A stretch of 64,000 nucleotides of DNA, from positions 20,795 to 84,794 of the forward strand of contig NZ_JBHSBN010000025.1 of the NCBI RefSeq assembly GCF_042650605.1, read 5' to 3'. Below the pieces are notes generated by a model. It was not told where the DNA came from. It saw nothing but the letters and a program-made list of their open reading frames with translations, and ran no database searches. This document shows, piece by piece, positions 56,219 through 64,000 of this stretch (position 1 is its first letter; every line of letters begins with the position of its first letter). Source of the stretch: Micromonospora_J zhanjiangensis (GTDB lineage Bacteria; Actinomycetota; Actinomycetes; Mycobacteriales; Micromonosporaceae). Position numbers and translations under genes: made by a program.

Positions 56219-58444
56219 TTGTCCGAACCGACTCGGCCGCCGGACCCGGCGGCGCCACCCGCGCCGGCCGCACCCGCCGCCGTCGATCCGCCCGTCGGCA
56301 CGACGCCGTACCTGCTGGTCATGCCGGCCACCGACGGCGCGCCGGGGGGCCTGCCGTGGCCCGGACCGCAGGACCAGCCCGGCTGGGCGATCCCGGTGAC
56401 CATCCCGGCCGGCACCCGCGGCTACTTCGCGTTCATCCCGCTGGTGCCCACCGACGAGGCCGCGCCCGCCGTAACGCAGCAGCCGGCGCCGGGCGACCCG
56501 CAGCCCGTACCGTCGACCGGTCCGGCCCCGCGGGCCGCGGTGGCCCCCGAACCGACCCGGACCGCGGCGCCGGCACCCGGCGCCGACCCCTCGGCGCCGG
56601 CCGAGGCGACCGAGCGGTCCGCGCCGACCGAGCCCACCGACCGCCCGGACGGGCCGGCGGCCGACGCCCCGGCGAGCGCCTCGGACGGGCCCCGGTCGGA
56701 CACCGCTCCGGCCGACCCGCCGGAACCGACCGCCGAGCGCGGGGCAACGACGCGGGACGCCGCCGCACCGGCGATCCCGCCGCAACGTCCGGGGCCGCCA
56801 CCGCAGCCGGCCGCCGCCCCAACCGCGCCGCCGGCCGCCGGACCGGCCGCACCACCGGCGCACGGCTTTCCGCCGCCTCCAGGTTGGCCCACCGCTCCCG
56901 GTGCACCGCGGTACGGCCCGTTCGCCACCGCCCCGCCCCCGCCGTCGTTCCTGGCCACCCGGTGGCCGGGGCCGACGGAGACGCTGGGCCGGCTGGTGCC
57001 GGCCGCGGTGCTCGCCGGGGCGCTGGGGCTCGCGGTCTTCCTGCCGCTCGGGCACGTCGGCATCGGCTGGTTCCTCGCCGCGCTGACCCTGGTGGCCGGG
57101 GTCGCCGGCGCGGTACGGCGGACCACCGCCGGGCAACCACGCACCGAGCGCTGGGTACGTACCGGCTGGACGGTGGCGGCGCTGGCGCTGACGTCGGTGC
57201 TGGCCTTCCGGAACGCGTGGTGGCTGGTGACCTTCTGCGTCCTCGGCGCACTGGGGTGCGCGGCGCTGGCAATCGTCGGTGGTCGGGGGGTGCGCTCGAT
57301 CCTGTACAGCACGGTCGCGGCGCCGTTCGCGGCCTTCCGTGGCCTGCCCTGGGTACGCCGACACGTCGGCGGTCCGGCCCGGCCCGCCCGGGTACGCCGG
57401 ATCGCCTGGTCGGTCGTGGTCACCGTGCTGGTGCTGATCGTCTTCGGGGCGCTGCTCTCCTCGGCCGACGCCGCCTTCTCGGTGCTGCTCGGCGACCTGT
57501 CGCCGGACATCAACGGCGGCAGCGTGTTCCGTTGGGTCTTCCTGCTCGCCGTGGGCGGGCTGATCGCGGTCGCCGCGGTCTACACCATCAGCGCGCCTCC
57601 GGACCTGTCCACGGTGGACTCGCCGGGCGTACGCCGGCTCGGGCCGACGGAGTGGGCCCTGCCCATCGGCGCGCTGGTGCTGCTCTTCGCCGGCTTCGTG
57701 GCGGTGCAGTTCACCGTGCTGTTCGGCGGCCAGCAGCACGTGCTGAAGACCGCCGGCCTCAACTACGCCGAGTACGCCCGCAGCGGCTTCTGGCAACTGG
57801 TCGTGGTCACCCTGCTGACCCTGGCGGTGCTCGGTGCGGTGACCCGCTGGGCGCAGCGGGAACGCCCGGTCGAGCGGATCCTGCTGCGAGTGCTGCTCGG
57901 CCTGCTCAGCGCGCTCAGCGTGGTGATCGTGGTGTCGGCGCTGTCCCGGCTGTACACCTACCAGAAGGTCTACAGCTTCACCGGGGAACGCATCTTCGTG
58001 ATGGCGTTCGAACTGCTGCTCGGCACCATCTTCCTGATGATCATGGCAGCCGGGATCCGGTGGCGGGGTGCCTGGATCCCCCGGCTGACCGTCGGGCTCG
58101 CGGTCGCGATGCTGCTGAGCCTCGCGGTGCTCAACCCGGAGGACTACGCGGCCCGCCGGAACGTCACCCGCTACCAGCAGGCCGGCAAGATCGACGCGTG
58201 GTACCTGCGGGCGTTGTCCGCGGACGCGACGCCGGCCCTGGCCACGCTGCCCGATCCGGTCCGCCGCTGCACGCTGAGCTGGATCGCCAAGGACCTGAAG
58301 GAACCGGACGCGTGGAACGTCTGGAACCTGGGCCGGGCCCGGGCGCGGGCCGAGCTGCGGCGACTCGGACCGGGTGCGATCGGCGGACCGCGCGACTGCC
58401 GGGCGGCCGACCAGTTCGACCTGCCCAAGACCCGTAACCGCTGA
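56219..58444 (+). CDS. DUF4153/DUF4173-domain membrane protein
   Basis: A 741-residue protein. Residues 1-255 are a disordered Pro/Ala-rich cytoplasmic region. The rest has about eleven helices with the family stretches PFAAFRGLPWVRRHVGG, FGALLSSADAAFSVLLGD, VFRWVFLLAVGGLIAV, then the NYAEYARSGFWQLVVVTLLTL loop and a soluble tail (LSWIAKDLKEPDAWNVWNLG). Function is unknown. TTG start at 56219 was chosen because GAGGAG lies six bases upstream; TTG at 56198 is an alternative. A hairpin follows. Confidence 0.82.
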   Translation: MSEPTRPPDPAAPPAPAAPAAVDPPVGTTPYLLVMPATDGAPGGLPWPGPQDQPGWAIPVTIPAGTRGYFAFIPLVPTDEAAPAVTQQPAPGDPQPVPSTGPAPRAAVAPEPTRTAAPAPGADPSAPAEATERSAPTEPTDRPDGPAADAPASASDGPRSDTAPADPPEPTAERGATTRDAAAPAIPPQRPGPPPQPAAAPTAPPAAGPAAPPAHGFPPPPGWPTAPGAPRYGPFATAPPPPSFLATRWPGPTETLGRLVPAAVLAGALGLAVFLPLGHVGIGWFLAALTLVAGVAGAVRRTTAGQPRTERWVRTGWTVAALALTSVLAFRNAWWLVTFCVLGALGCAALAIVGGRGVRSILYSTVAAPFAAFRGLPWVRRHVGGPARPARVRRIAWSVVVTVLVLIVFGALLSSADAAFSVLLGDLSPDINGGSVFRWVFLLAVGGLIAVAAVYTISAPPDLSTVDSPGVRRLGPTEWALPIGALVLLFAGFVAVQFTVLFGGQQHVLKTAGLNYAEYARSGFWQLVVVTLLTLAVLGAVTRWAQRERPVERILLRVLLGLLSALSVVIVVSALSRLYTYQKVYSFTGERIFVMAFELLLGTIFLMIMAAGIRWRGAWIPRLTVGLAVAMLLSLAVLNPEDYAARRNVTRYQQAGKIDAWYLRALSADATPALATLPDPVRRCTLSWIAKDLKEPDAWNVWNLGRARARAELRRLGPGAIGGPRDCRAADQFDLPKTRNR

Positions 58445-58455
58445 CCATCCGGGGT

Positions 58456-58482
58456 GGCGCCGGTCCGGGATGGACCGGCGCC
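58456..58482. terminator. Hairpin terminator between convergent genes
   Basis: GGCGCCGGTCC (58456-58466) pairs perfectly with GGACCGGCGCC (58472-58482) over a 5-nt loop, between the DUF4153 gene and the convergent TPR-like gene. Confidence 0.75.
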
Positions 58483-58485
58483 GCC

Positions 58486-59580
58486 TCAGGGCAGCAGGTC
58501 GGGTGCGGGTGGCCGGGGAACCGGCGGCGGTTCCCCGGCGGTTTCCCGGGTGACCGCCAGGTCGAAGTCGTCCTTGCGGCCGAATCCGCTGGTGAAGGCG
58601 CTCTCGCAGGTCATCGCGACGGTCTCGTCGTCGGCGTCACCGACGGTCCAGCACAACCAGGAGTCGGTCGGCCCGTTCCCGGCCGGGGCGGGACCGAGCA
58701 ACTCGAACCCGAGGCCGGTCAGGTAGGCGGCGCTGTCGAAGCGGCGGCGACCGCCACCCGGCGGCACGGTGCCGACGGTGAGACCGGCCTCGGCGCTGAG
58801 CACCAGCAGGGCGTCCGGGTGCCGACGGTCGGCGAACCGCAGGCCGGTCCCGCCGCCGGCCCGCAGCCAGCGGACCCACTGGGCCATCCGCCAGATCCGC
58901 AGGTCGACCCGGTTCGCCCGGCCCTGGTCGAGCAGCGCCGGCCACAACCCGACGGCCCCGACGTCGGCCAGCAACCGCTGGTCGTACCCGGCGGCAAGCT
59001 CCGGTTGGCCGATCGTCCGGTACAGCCGGCCGGACAGCAGCGCCGCGTAACCGGCGACCAGTCCCCCGGTGGCCGGGTCGACCCGGCTCAGGTGCCCCTG
59101 CGCCTGCGGCACCCAGCCGAGCCGGACCGCGGTCGCGGCCAACCCGAGGTGCAGCCAGTCCCGGACGGCACCCTCGGCCCGCCCCAACCCCCACTCGTAC
59201 CTGCTCCAGGCGGTCCGGTCGTCGCGCAGGTCGACCAGCAACCACCCGAGGTGCAGGGCGGCCAGGGCGGCGCAGCGGGGATCGACGGACCGCAGCGCGA
59301 CGTCCAGGTCGGACCGGGCCGGCTGGAGCTGCCCCTCAACCTGGTTCAGGTGTCCCCGGTGCAGGTGGGCCAGCGCGACGGCGGGTTCCACCCCGGTCCC
59401 GACGGCCCAGTCCAGCAGCGCCCGGGCCTGCCGGTGGTCGCGCAACCCGTCCCGGACCGAGACCGCCAGCGCCACCGCCGCCGCCGCGCGTTCGGCGACC
59501 GGCCCCTCCCGGGTCCGCTCCCACAGCGCGCGGCGTGCGCCGTCGGCATCCGCCCCGGCCGCGCCCGACCCGACCAGCAC
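58486..59580 (-). CDS. Hypothetical protein with TPR-like helical repeats
   Basis: A 364-residue protein without signal peptide. The first 230 residues show alanine/leucine-rich helical hairpins resembling tetratricopeptide repeats (ALLDWAVGTGVEPAVALAHLHRGHL, LDVALRSVDPRCAALAALHLGWLLVDL, each split). The C-terminal part is mixed alpha/beta and ends in a Pro-rich tail. No enzyme motif is seen. The GTG at 59580 has GGGGGAGG seven bases upstream; an earlier GTG (VSRRTGEAD) lacks one. The long open frame further upstream is antisense to the beta-glucosidase and is not real. Confidence 0.68.
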   Translation of the reverse strand: MLVGSGAAGADADGARRALWERTREGPVAERAAAAVALAVSVRDGLRDHRQARALLDWAVGTGVEPAVALAHLHRGHLNQVEGQLQPARSDLDVALRSVDPRCAALAALHLGWLLVDLRDDRTAWSRYEWGLGRAEGAVRDWLHLGLAATAVRLGWVPQAQGHLSRVDPATGGLVAGYAALLSGRLYRTIGQPELAAGYDQRLLADVGAVGLWPALLDQGRANRVDLRIWRMAQWVRWLRAGGGTGLRFADRRHPDALLVLSAEAGLTVGTVPPGGGRRRFDSAAYLTGLGFELLGPAPAGNGPTDSWLCWTVGDADDETVAMTCESAFTSGFGRKDDFDLAVTRETAGEPPPVPRPPAPDLLP

Positions 59581-59746
59581 GTCAGCCTCCCCCGTTCGTC
59601 GCGACACCCGCCATCCGCCGGACGATACCGCGCCGTCGGCCCGCCGGCCGGGGGCGCCGGCGACGGGCGGCCGGCGACGGGCGGCGGCGGGATCCGCCTC
59701 GCCACGTGCGCAGCGGATATCGCTGTGTTTAGATCTATAGGCTCCG

Positions 59747-59760
59747 TGGGAGCGCTCCCC
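59747..59760 (+). promoter_or_regulatory. CebR/LacI-type operator upstream of the GH3 gene
   Basis: TGGGAGCGCTCCCC matches the 14-bp palindrome TGGGAGCGCTCCCA used by the LacI-family cellobiose regulator CebR in Streptomyces, with the last base different. It lies just downstream of a possible -10 (TATAGG, 59736-59741), 76 bp before the gene. Repression relieved by a cello-oligosaccharide is the likely control. Confidence 0.75.
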
Positions 59761-59835
59761 CGGATGTCCGCCCCGGGTGGTGCCACGGACCGGCACCGAC
59801 CACCGTTCCGCAGCCCGACATTCCTGGAGGACCAG

Positions 59836-61761
59836 GTGAGACGAATCCGATCCGGTACGCCCACCCGTCGCCGGTTGACCGGCACCGCCCTGCTCGCCGT
59901 CGCGCTGGTGGCCGGCACCGGCGTACCGGCGCACGCCACGACCCCGGACCGCTCGCCCGAGCGGCCGGCCTACCTGCGGGCCGACCTGCCGGTGCAGCGC
60001 CGGGTGGCCGACCTGCTGTCCCGGATGACGCTGGCCGAGAAGATCGGCCAGATGACCCAGGCCGAGCGGGGTTCGGTCGACGCCGACCGCGGCCAGATCA
60101 CCCGGCTCCAGCTCGGTTCGCTGCTGTCCGGCGGCGGCTCGACGCCGACGCCGAACACCCCCGAGGCGTGGGCCGACATGGTGGACGCCTACCAGTCGTA
60201 CGCGCTGGCCACCCGGCTGCACATCCCGCTGCTGTACGGCGTCGACTCGGTGCACGGCCACAACAACCTGGTCGGCGCGACCGTCTTCCCGCACAACATC
60301 GGCCTCGGCGCGACCCGCGATCCCGCCCTGGTCCGCGAGGTCGAGCACGTCACCGCCACCGAGACCCGGGCCACCGGCCCGCAGTGGGTCTTCGCGCCGT
60401 GCGTCTGCGTGACCCGGGACATGCGCTGGGGCCGCAGCTACGAGAGCTTCGGCGAGACGCCGCAACTCGTCGAGCAGATGGAGACCGCCATCGACGGGTT
60501 CCAGGGCAACGGCGGCCGGGACCTGGCCCGGCCGGACCGGGTGCTGGCGACCGTGAAGCACTACGCCGGTGACGGCGACACCCGCTTCGGCACGTCGACG
60601 ATCGGCACCATCGACCGGGGCGTCACGATGACCGACTGGGCGCACTTCCGCGACGTCGACCTGGCCCCGTACGTCACCGCGGTGCGGCGGCACGACGTGG
60701 GCAGCATCATGCCGTCGTTCTCCAGCGTCCAGTGGACCGACCGGCCGGGCAGCGCACCGCTGAAGATGAGCGCCCACAAGGAACTGCTGACCGACGTACT
60801 GAAGCAGAAGATCGGCTTCGACGGCTTCCTGATCAGCGACTGGGAGGCGATCCACGAGCTGCCCGGCGACTACGCCACCCAGGTCCGGACCTCGGTCAAC
60901 GCCGGCATGGACATGTTCATGGAGCCGTACAGCGCGCCGGACTTCGAGGCGACGTTGACGGCCGAGGTGGTGGCCGGCCGGGTGCCGATGTCCCGGATCG
61001 ACGACGCGGTCCGCCGGATCCTGCGGACCAAGTTCGAGCTGGGCCTGTTCGAGCGCCCGTACACCGACCGGCGGCACCTCGCCGAGGTCGGCTCGGCGGC
61101 GCACCGGGCCGTCGCCCGCCGGGCCGTCGCGCAGTCGCAGGTGCTGCTGAAGAACACCGGCGGCGCGCTGCCGCTCAAGCCGACCCAGCGCATCTACGTG
61201 GCCGGGGTGAACGCGGACGACCTGGGCAACCAGGCGGGCGGCTGGACGGTGAGCTGGCAGGGCCAGTCCGGCAACACCGCCTTCCCGGGCACCACCATCC
61301 TGCAGGGCATCCGGCAGTCCGCCCGGCAGGTCACCTACAGCGCGGACGCGTCCGCGCCGACCACCGGCGCCGACGTGGGCGTGGTCGTGGTCGGCGAGAC
61401 GCCGTACGCGGAATTCCTCGGTGACGTCGGCGTCGAGGGGCACACGTTGAACCTCTCCGCCGCCGATCGGGCCAACATCGAGAAGGTGTGCGGCGCGATC
61501 CGGACCTGCGTGGTGCTCGACGTCGCCGGCCGGCCGCAGATCGTCACCGACGAGTTGGTCAGGATGGACGCGTTCGTGATGTCCTGGCTGCCGGGCAGCG
61601 AGGGCGCGGGCGTGGCCGACGTGCTCTTCGGCCGCCGGCAGTTCACCGGCAAGCTGCCGGTGAGCTGGCCCCGCAGCGAGGCGCAGGAGCCGATCAACGT
61701 GGGTGACCGACACTACGACCCGCTGTTCCCGTACGGCTACGGCCTCACCACCCGCCGATAG
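59836..61761 (+). CDS. Secreted GH3 beta-glucosidase
   Basis: A 641-residue glycoside hydrolase family 3 enzyme. An N-terminal export signal (RRIRSGTPTRRRLTG ... LLAVALVAGTGVPAHA) is followed by the catalytic barrel: MTLAEKIGQMTQAE, LLYGVDSVHGHNN, VKHYAGDGDT and the nucleophile in GFLISDWEAI (Asp about 335). The alpha/beta sandwich domain has VGVVVVGETPYAEFLGD and LPVSWPRSEAQ. It removes glucose from beta-glucosides such as cello-oligosaccharides outside the cell. The twin-arginine-like start may direct it to Tat, but this is not certain. GTG at 59836 with GGAGG upstream. A CebR-type operator precedes it. Confidence 0.95.
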   Translation: MRRIRSGTPTRRRLTGTALLAVALVAGTGVPAHATTPDRSPERPAYLRADLPVQRRVADLLSRMTLAEKIGQMTQAERGSVDADRGQITRLQLGSLLSGGGSTPTPNTPEAWADMVDAYQSYALATRLHIPLLYGVDSVHGHNNLVGATVFPHNIGLGATRDPALVREVEHVTATETRATGPQWVFAPCVCVTRDMRWGRSYESFGETPQLVEQMETAIDGFQGNGGRDLARPDRVLATVKHYAGDGDTRFGTSTIGTIDRGVTMTDWAHFRDVDLAPYVTAVRRHDVGSIMPSFSSVQWTDRPGSAPLKMSAHKELLTDVLKQKIGFDGFLISDWEAIHELPGDYATQVRTSVNAGMDMFMEPYSAPDFEATLTAEVVAGRVPMSRIDDAVRRILRTKFELGLFERPYTDRRHLAEVGSAAHRAVARRAVAQSQVLLKNTGGALPLKPTQRIYVAGVNADDLGNQAGGWTVSWQGQSGNTAFPGTTILQGIRQSARQVTYSADASAPTTGADVGVVVVGETPYAEFLGDVGVEGHTLNLSAADRANIEKVCGAIRTCVVLDVAGRPQIVTDELVRMDAFVMSWLPGSEGAGVADVLFGRRQFTGKLPVSWPRSEAQEPINVGDRHYDPLFPYGYGLTTRR

Positions 61762-61770
61762 TTCCAGCCG

Positions 61771-61800
61771 CGGTCGGGGCCCGTCGACGGGCCCCGACCG
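61771..61800. terminator. 30-bp perfect palindrome terminator
   Basis: The 30 bases 61771-61800 form one uninterrupted palindrome (half site CGGTCGGGGCCCGTC), between the convergent GH3 and PEP mutase-like genes. Confidence 0.8.
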
Positions 61801-61812
61801 ACCGGCCGGGAC

Positions 61813-62637
61813 TCAGTCCCGCATCAGGGCGTTCAGCGTGCCGTAGTCGAGCGCGTCACCGAGCGCCGTGTACGTTCCCTCGGTCAGCGCCTCCCGGGCC
61901 GCGCGGCGGGCCAGCCCGTACGCCGCCTCGGCGACCGCGGAACCGAGGCTGACCCGGGCCACCCCGAGCCGGGCCAGCTCCGGCACCGGCGGGGCGCCCG
62001 GCCCGGCGAGGATGTTCAGCGGCGCCGCGACGGCGGACGCCAGGGCGGCGACGGTCTCCGGGTCGACCACCCCGGGTACGAACACGCCGTCCGCGCCGGC
62101 GGCCAGGTAGGCAGTGGCCCGTTCCACCGTCTCCGGCACGCCGCCGACCCCGCGCAGGAACGTGTCGATCCGCGCGTTGACGTACAACGGCACGCCGGCC
62201 GCGTCGGCGGCGGCGCGGATCGCGGCCAACCGTTCGCCCTGCTCGGCGACGTCCCGCAGCGGGGAACCGCCGGCGCCGTCGTACCGGGCGTCCTCGACGT
62301 TGACCCCGACGGCGCCGGCGGCCAGCACCGCGCGGACGGTCTCGGCGACCTCGGCCGGGGTGCTGCCGTAGCCGGCCTCGATGTCGGCGGTGACCGGCAG
62401 GTCGACCGCGGCGGCGACCCGGCCGACCACCTCGACGGCCGCGTCCCGGCCGAGGGCGTCGCCGTCCGGCGCGCCGAGGCTCCAGGCGACGCCGGCGCTG
62501 GTGGTGGCGATCGCGCGGGCGCCGGCGGCCGCGACGATCCGGGCGCTCGCGGCGTCCCAGGCGTTGACGAGCACCAGCGGCGAACCGGCGGTGTGCAGAC
62601 TGCGGAAGAGTTCAGCTCGGGTACGTTGATCGGTCAC
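61813..62637 (-). CDS. Isocitrate lyase / PEP mutase family protein
   Basis: A 274-residue TIM-barrel protein of the ICL/PEPM superfamily: LVLVNAWDAASARIVAAAG, ATTSAGVAWSLGAPDGD, VTADIEAGYG (metal-binding Asp/Glu), VNVEDARYDGAGG, YVNARIDTFLRG and VARVSLGSAVAEAAYGL. It lacks the KKCGH-type catalytic Cys motif of isocitrate lyase, so it is more likely an oxaloacetate hydrolase or carboxyphosphonoenolpyruvate-type lyase; substrate unknown. GTG start at 62637. Confidence 0.88.
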   Translation of the reverse strand: MTDQRTRAELFRSLHTAGSPLVLVNAWDAASARIVAAAGARAIATTSAGVAWSLGAPDGDALGRDAAVEVVGRVAAAVDLPVTADIEAGYGSTPAEVAETVRAVLAAGAVGVNVEDARYDGAGGSPLRDVAEQGERLAAIRAAADAAGVPLYVNARIDTFLRGVGGVPETVERATAYLAAGADGVFVPGVVDPETVAALASAVAAPLNILAGPGAPPVPELARLGVARVSLGSAVAEAAYGLARRAAREALTEGTYTALGDALDYGTLNALMRD

Positions 62638-62877
62638 CCGGCCAGTGTCCCGCCCGACCGGCCCCGCGCCGAAGTGATTCAGCTCCAGCTAAAACGACGT
62701 CTCATCCGAGTCTCCTGTGTAGACGGTTCCCGCGGCGGGTAGGCAGTCCGGAGGTCTCGGGCACCGGATCGCCGCAGCGCCGCGGGTCGATACGATGACC
62801 CGTACCCCGGTCGGCCGATTCCGTGCGAGGGCCGATCCGGTTGTTTCGTCGGGTCCGGTGTTGGCAAAGGAGAAGAC

Positions 62878-63855
62878 GTGCACTCCTTTCTGGTCAACGT
62901 GTTGTGGGCGCTAGCCATCTGGCTGGTCCTGGTGGTCGCGGGTGTCGTGACGTTGGTGGTGCTGGCCAGACGCGGCCTGCCCGACCGACCCCGGCGGGAA
63001 CCGCGGGAGGCGATCCGACGTACCGGACGGAAGGTCCGCCGGCCGCGACGGCCCAGCCGGTTGGCCCGGTTCGCGCGCCGGCTCGGCGGGCCGGCCCGCC
63101 GACGGGCCCACGAGGCGGCGGTCGTGGCCGGCCTGGCCGCGGTGACCGCCCGGTCCGCCCGGCAGGAGTGGCTGGCCGCCAGGCAGCGCGTCGCGCAGAC
63201 CCGGCGGGCGTTGCACACCGTGGACGCCGGCCCCGCCGCCCGGGTCCTGCCGACCACCGGTACGGTCGGCCGCCCGGACGACGACGGGGACCGTGCCCGG
63301 TACCTGCACCGGATCGTGATGGCGGCCTACTGGCGGGCGGAGATCAGCTCGGCCACGATGCTGGACGCGCTGGCCCACCGCAACGGGTGGGACCCCGAGC
63401 TGGAGCCGGCCGAGCAGGACCGGGCCCTGAGCCGCGCCATCCGGGCCGACCGGGTACGCGCCCACCAGGCGGCCGTCGAGTCGGAGCAGGCGGCCTGGCG
63501 GGCCGCGATGGTCGCGGCGGCCGACGCCCGGCTGCTGCGGGACGAGGCGCTGGCCCTCGCCACTCCCTGGGCCCGGCGCCGGATCGTCCGCGGCACCGCC
63601 ATCGCGCCGGTGGTCGCGCCCGACCCCGACGCGGACGCCCCCGCCGCTCCGGACAGCGACCCGGCACCGGCCCACCTCCGACCCGGCACCACCACCGTCG
63701 CCATCTCGCCCGCGCCCACCGTCGCCACCCTGCCGGCACCTGTCGCCGCCCACCCCGCGACGACCCGGCGCCCGGCCGGTGCGACCCGGCCCCGGTTCGT
63801 CGCCCTGCTGGCCCGCCGCCGCCGGACCGTACCGATGGGTGCGACGGTCCGTTGA
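62878..63855 (+). CDS. Hypothetical protein with N-terminal membrane helix, 3' end altered by an IS
   Basis: A 325-residue protein. One N-terminal helix (VLWALAIWLVLVVAGVVTLVVLA), a very Arg-rich segment (about 35-80), a central helical domain (about 85-235) and a disordered Pro/Ala/Thr tail ending ARRRRTVPMGATVR. No family is recognised. GTG at 62878 with AAGGAG seven bases upstream. The stop codon TGA (63853-63855) belongs to the terminal TTGAC of the IS605-type element, so the original C-terminus may have been longer. Confidence 0.72.
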   Translation: MHSFLVNVLWALAIWLVLVVAGVVTLVVLARRGLPDRPRREPREAIRRTGRKVRRPRRPSRLARFARRLGGPARRRAHEAAVVAGLAAVTARSARQEWLAARQRVAQTRRALHTVDAGPAARVLPTTGTVGRPDDDGDRARYLHRIVMAAYWRAEISSATMLDALAHRNGWDPELEPAEQDRALSRAIRADRVRAHQAAVESEQAAWRAAMVAAADARLLRDEALALATPWARRRIVRGTAIAPVVAPDPDADAPAAPDSDPAPAHLRPGTTTVAISPAPTVATLPAPVAAHPATTRRPAGATRPRFVALLARRRRTVPMGATVR

Positions 63856-63890
63856 CGATCTCTCCGCCCTAAGGGACGGAGATTCCCTCC
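63852..63890 (-). mobile_element. Right end of an IS605/IS1341-type element (omegaRNA region)
   Basis: On the minus strand the tnpB stop is embedded in GGAATCTCCGTCCCTTAGGG, followed by CGGAGAGATCGTCAA. This hairpin end (CTCCG-CCC / GGG-a-CGGAG) is the pattern I know from right ends of actinobacterial tnpB elements. The element end is placed at 63852. In TnpB systems the 3' end of tnpB plus this right end forms the guide RNA scaffold, and the next roughly 16-20 nt (63851 down to about 63832, inside the flanking gene) would be the guide. Confidence 0.65.
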
Positions 63891-64000
63891 ACGCTGCGCG
63901 TGGAACACGCGGCGTCCGGGTGGATTCCTGCTTCTCGGCGCGGTGCCGGCACGGGGTCCGGTCTTACCTGCGCTCCACAGGCGTTTGAGTTGTCCCAGCG
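63869..64000 (-). CDS. tnpB: TnpB (IS605 OrfB family) C-terminus, cut by window
   Basis: The minus-strand frame from the window edge gives 43 residues before TAG at 63871-63869. It reads RWDNSNACGAQVRPDPVPAP and continues REAGIHPDA. This matches the tail of actinobacterial IS605/IS1341 OrfB (TnpB) proteins, which typically end with an NACG-x-V-RP segment and an EAG-[IT]-H sequence just before the right end. TnpB is an RNA-guided DNA nuclease; the RuvC and zinc-finger parts lie beyond the window. Whether the gene is intact or accompanied by tnpA cannot be seen. Confidence 0.7.
   Translation of the reverse strand, partial: RWDNSNACGAQVRPDPVPAPRREAGIHPDAACSTRSVEGISVP

Noticed and set aside
59581..61713. 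Very long minus-strand extension upstream of the TPR-like gene
   Set aside because: It is antisense to the secreted GH3 beta-glucosidase, and a ribosome site supports the short start at 59580.
1..64000. CRISPR arrays, rRNA or tRNA genes, integrase or phage genes
   Set aside because: I looked for regularly spaced repeats, clover-leaf type sequences and typical phage proteins and found none. The tandem repeats present are inside coding tails or leaders.

Overview
High-GC (about 72%) actinomycete chromosome, most likely Micromonosporaceae. The evidence is the codon bias, GTG/TTG starts, frequent ATGA/GTGA overlaps, SARP and LmbU-type regulators, MEDS-domain signalling proteins and a repeated GAGCGAGCGGAGCGAGC-type element. 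No rRNA, tRNA or CRISPR array was found. Genes cut by the window ends: a PAP2 phosphatase at the left and a tnpB at the right.

Layout. 1-15.3 kb is mostly general metabolism: PAP2, YihY/BrkB and diacylglycerol kinase genes, a small HTH + Clp-N operon under a striking double operator, a PP2C phosphatase, phosphoketolase flanked by two universal stress proteins, a serine acetyltransferase, a polar amino acid ABC transporter, a two-component system and a FUSC membrane protein. 15.7-18.8 kb holds an AfsR/SARP regulator and an LmbU-family regulator with two TTA codons. 18.9-25.1 kb has a histidine phosphatase, NAD(P)HX dehydratase, an SCO5389-family gene behind a Zur-like palindrome, a metal-type permease pair, a monooxygenase and a PspC protein. 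25.2-27.2 kb contains a HigBA-type toxin-antitoxin pair and a secreted protein made of two DNA-identical domains.

28.6-40.4 kb looks like an uncharacterised biosynthetic gene cluster. A SARP activator is followed on the plus strand by a free-standing adenylation domain, a carrier protein, a flavin amine oxidase and an acyl-activating ligase. Convergent to these lie an ATP-grasp ligase, an MFS exporter, an SDR, a hotdog thioesterase and a PaaK-like ligase. The two operons share 11-bp-phased direct repeats of the type SARPs bind, so they are probably co-activated.

40.5-43.0 kb is the most unusual locus: a single protein fusing a family-1 uracil-DNA-glycosylase-like domain (catalytic Asp replaced by Asn) to an R-S-E ADP-ribosyltransferase, divergently paired with a macrodomain protein. 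By analogy with DarT/DarG this could be an ADP-ribosylation toxin/reversal or anti-phage system. It is followed by a NYN-LOTUS protein and RecQ.

46-64 kb is again mostly ordinary: an esterase, a Ser/Thr kinase with a frameshifted tail, a MEDS-STAS / MEDS-ATPase partner-switch pair, a GT39-like transferase, an acVLRF1-type ribosome-rescue hydrolase, a metallophosphoesterase, a DUF4153 protein, a CebR-box-controlled GH3 beta-glucosidase and a PEP mutase-like protein. At the far right an IS605/IS1341-type element begins. Its right end abuts, and supplies the stop codon of, the preceding gene.
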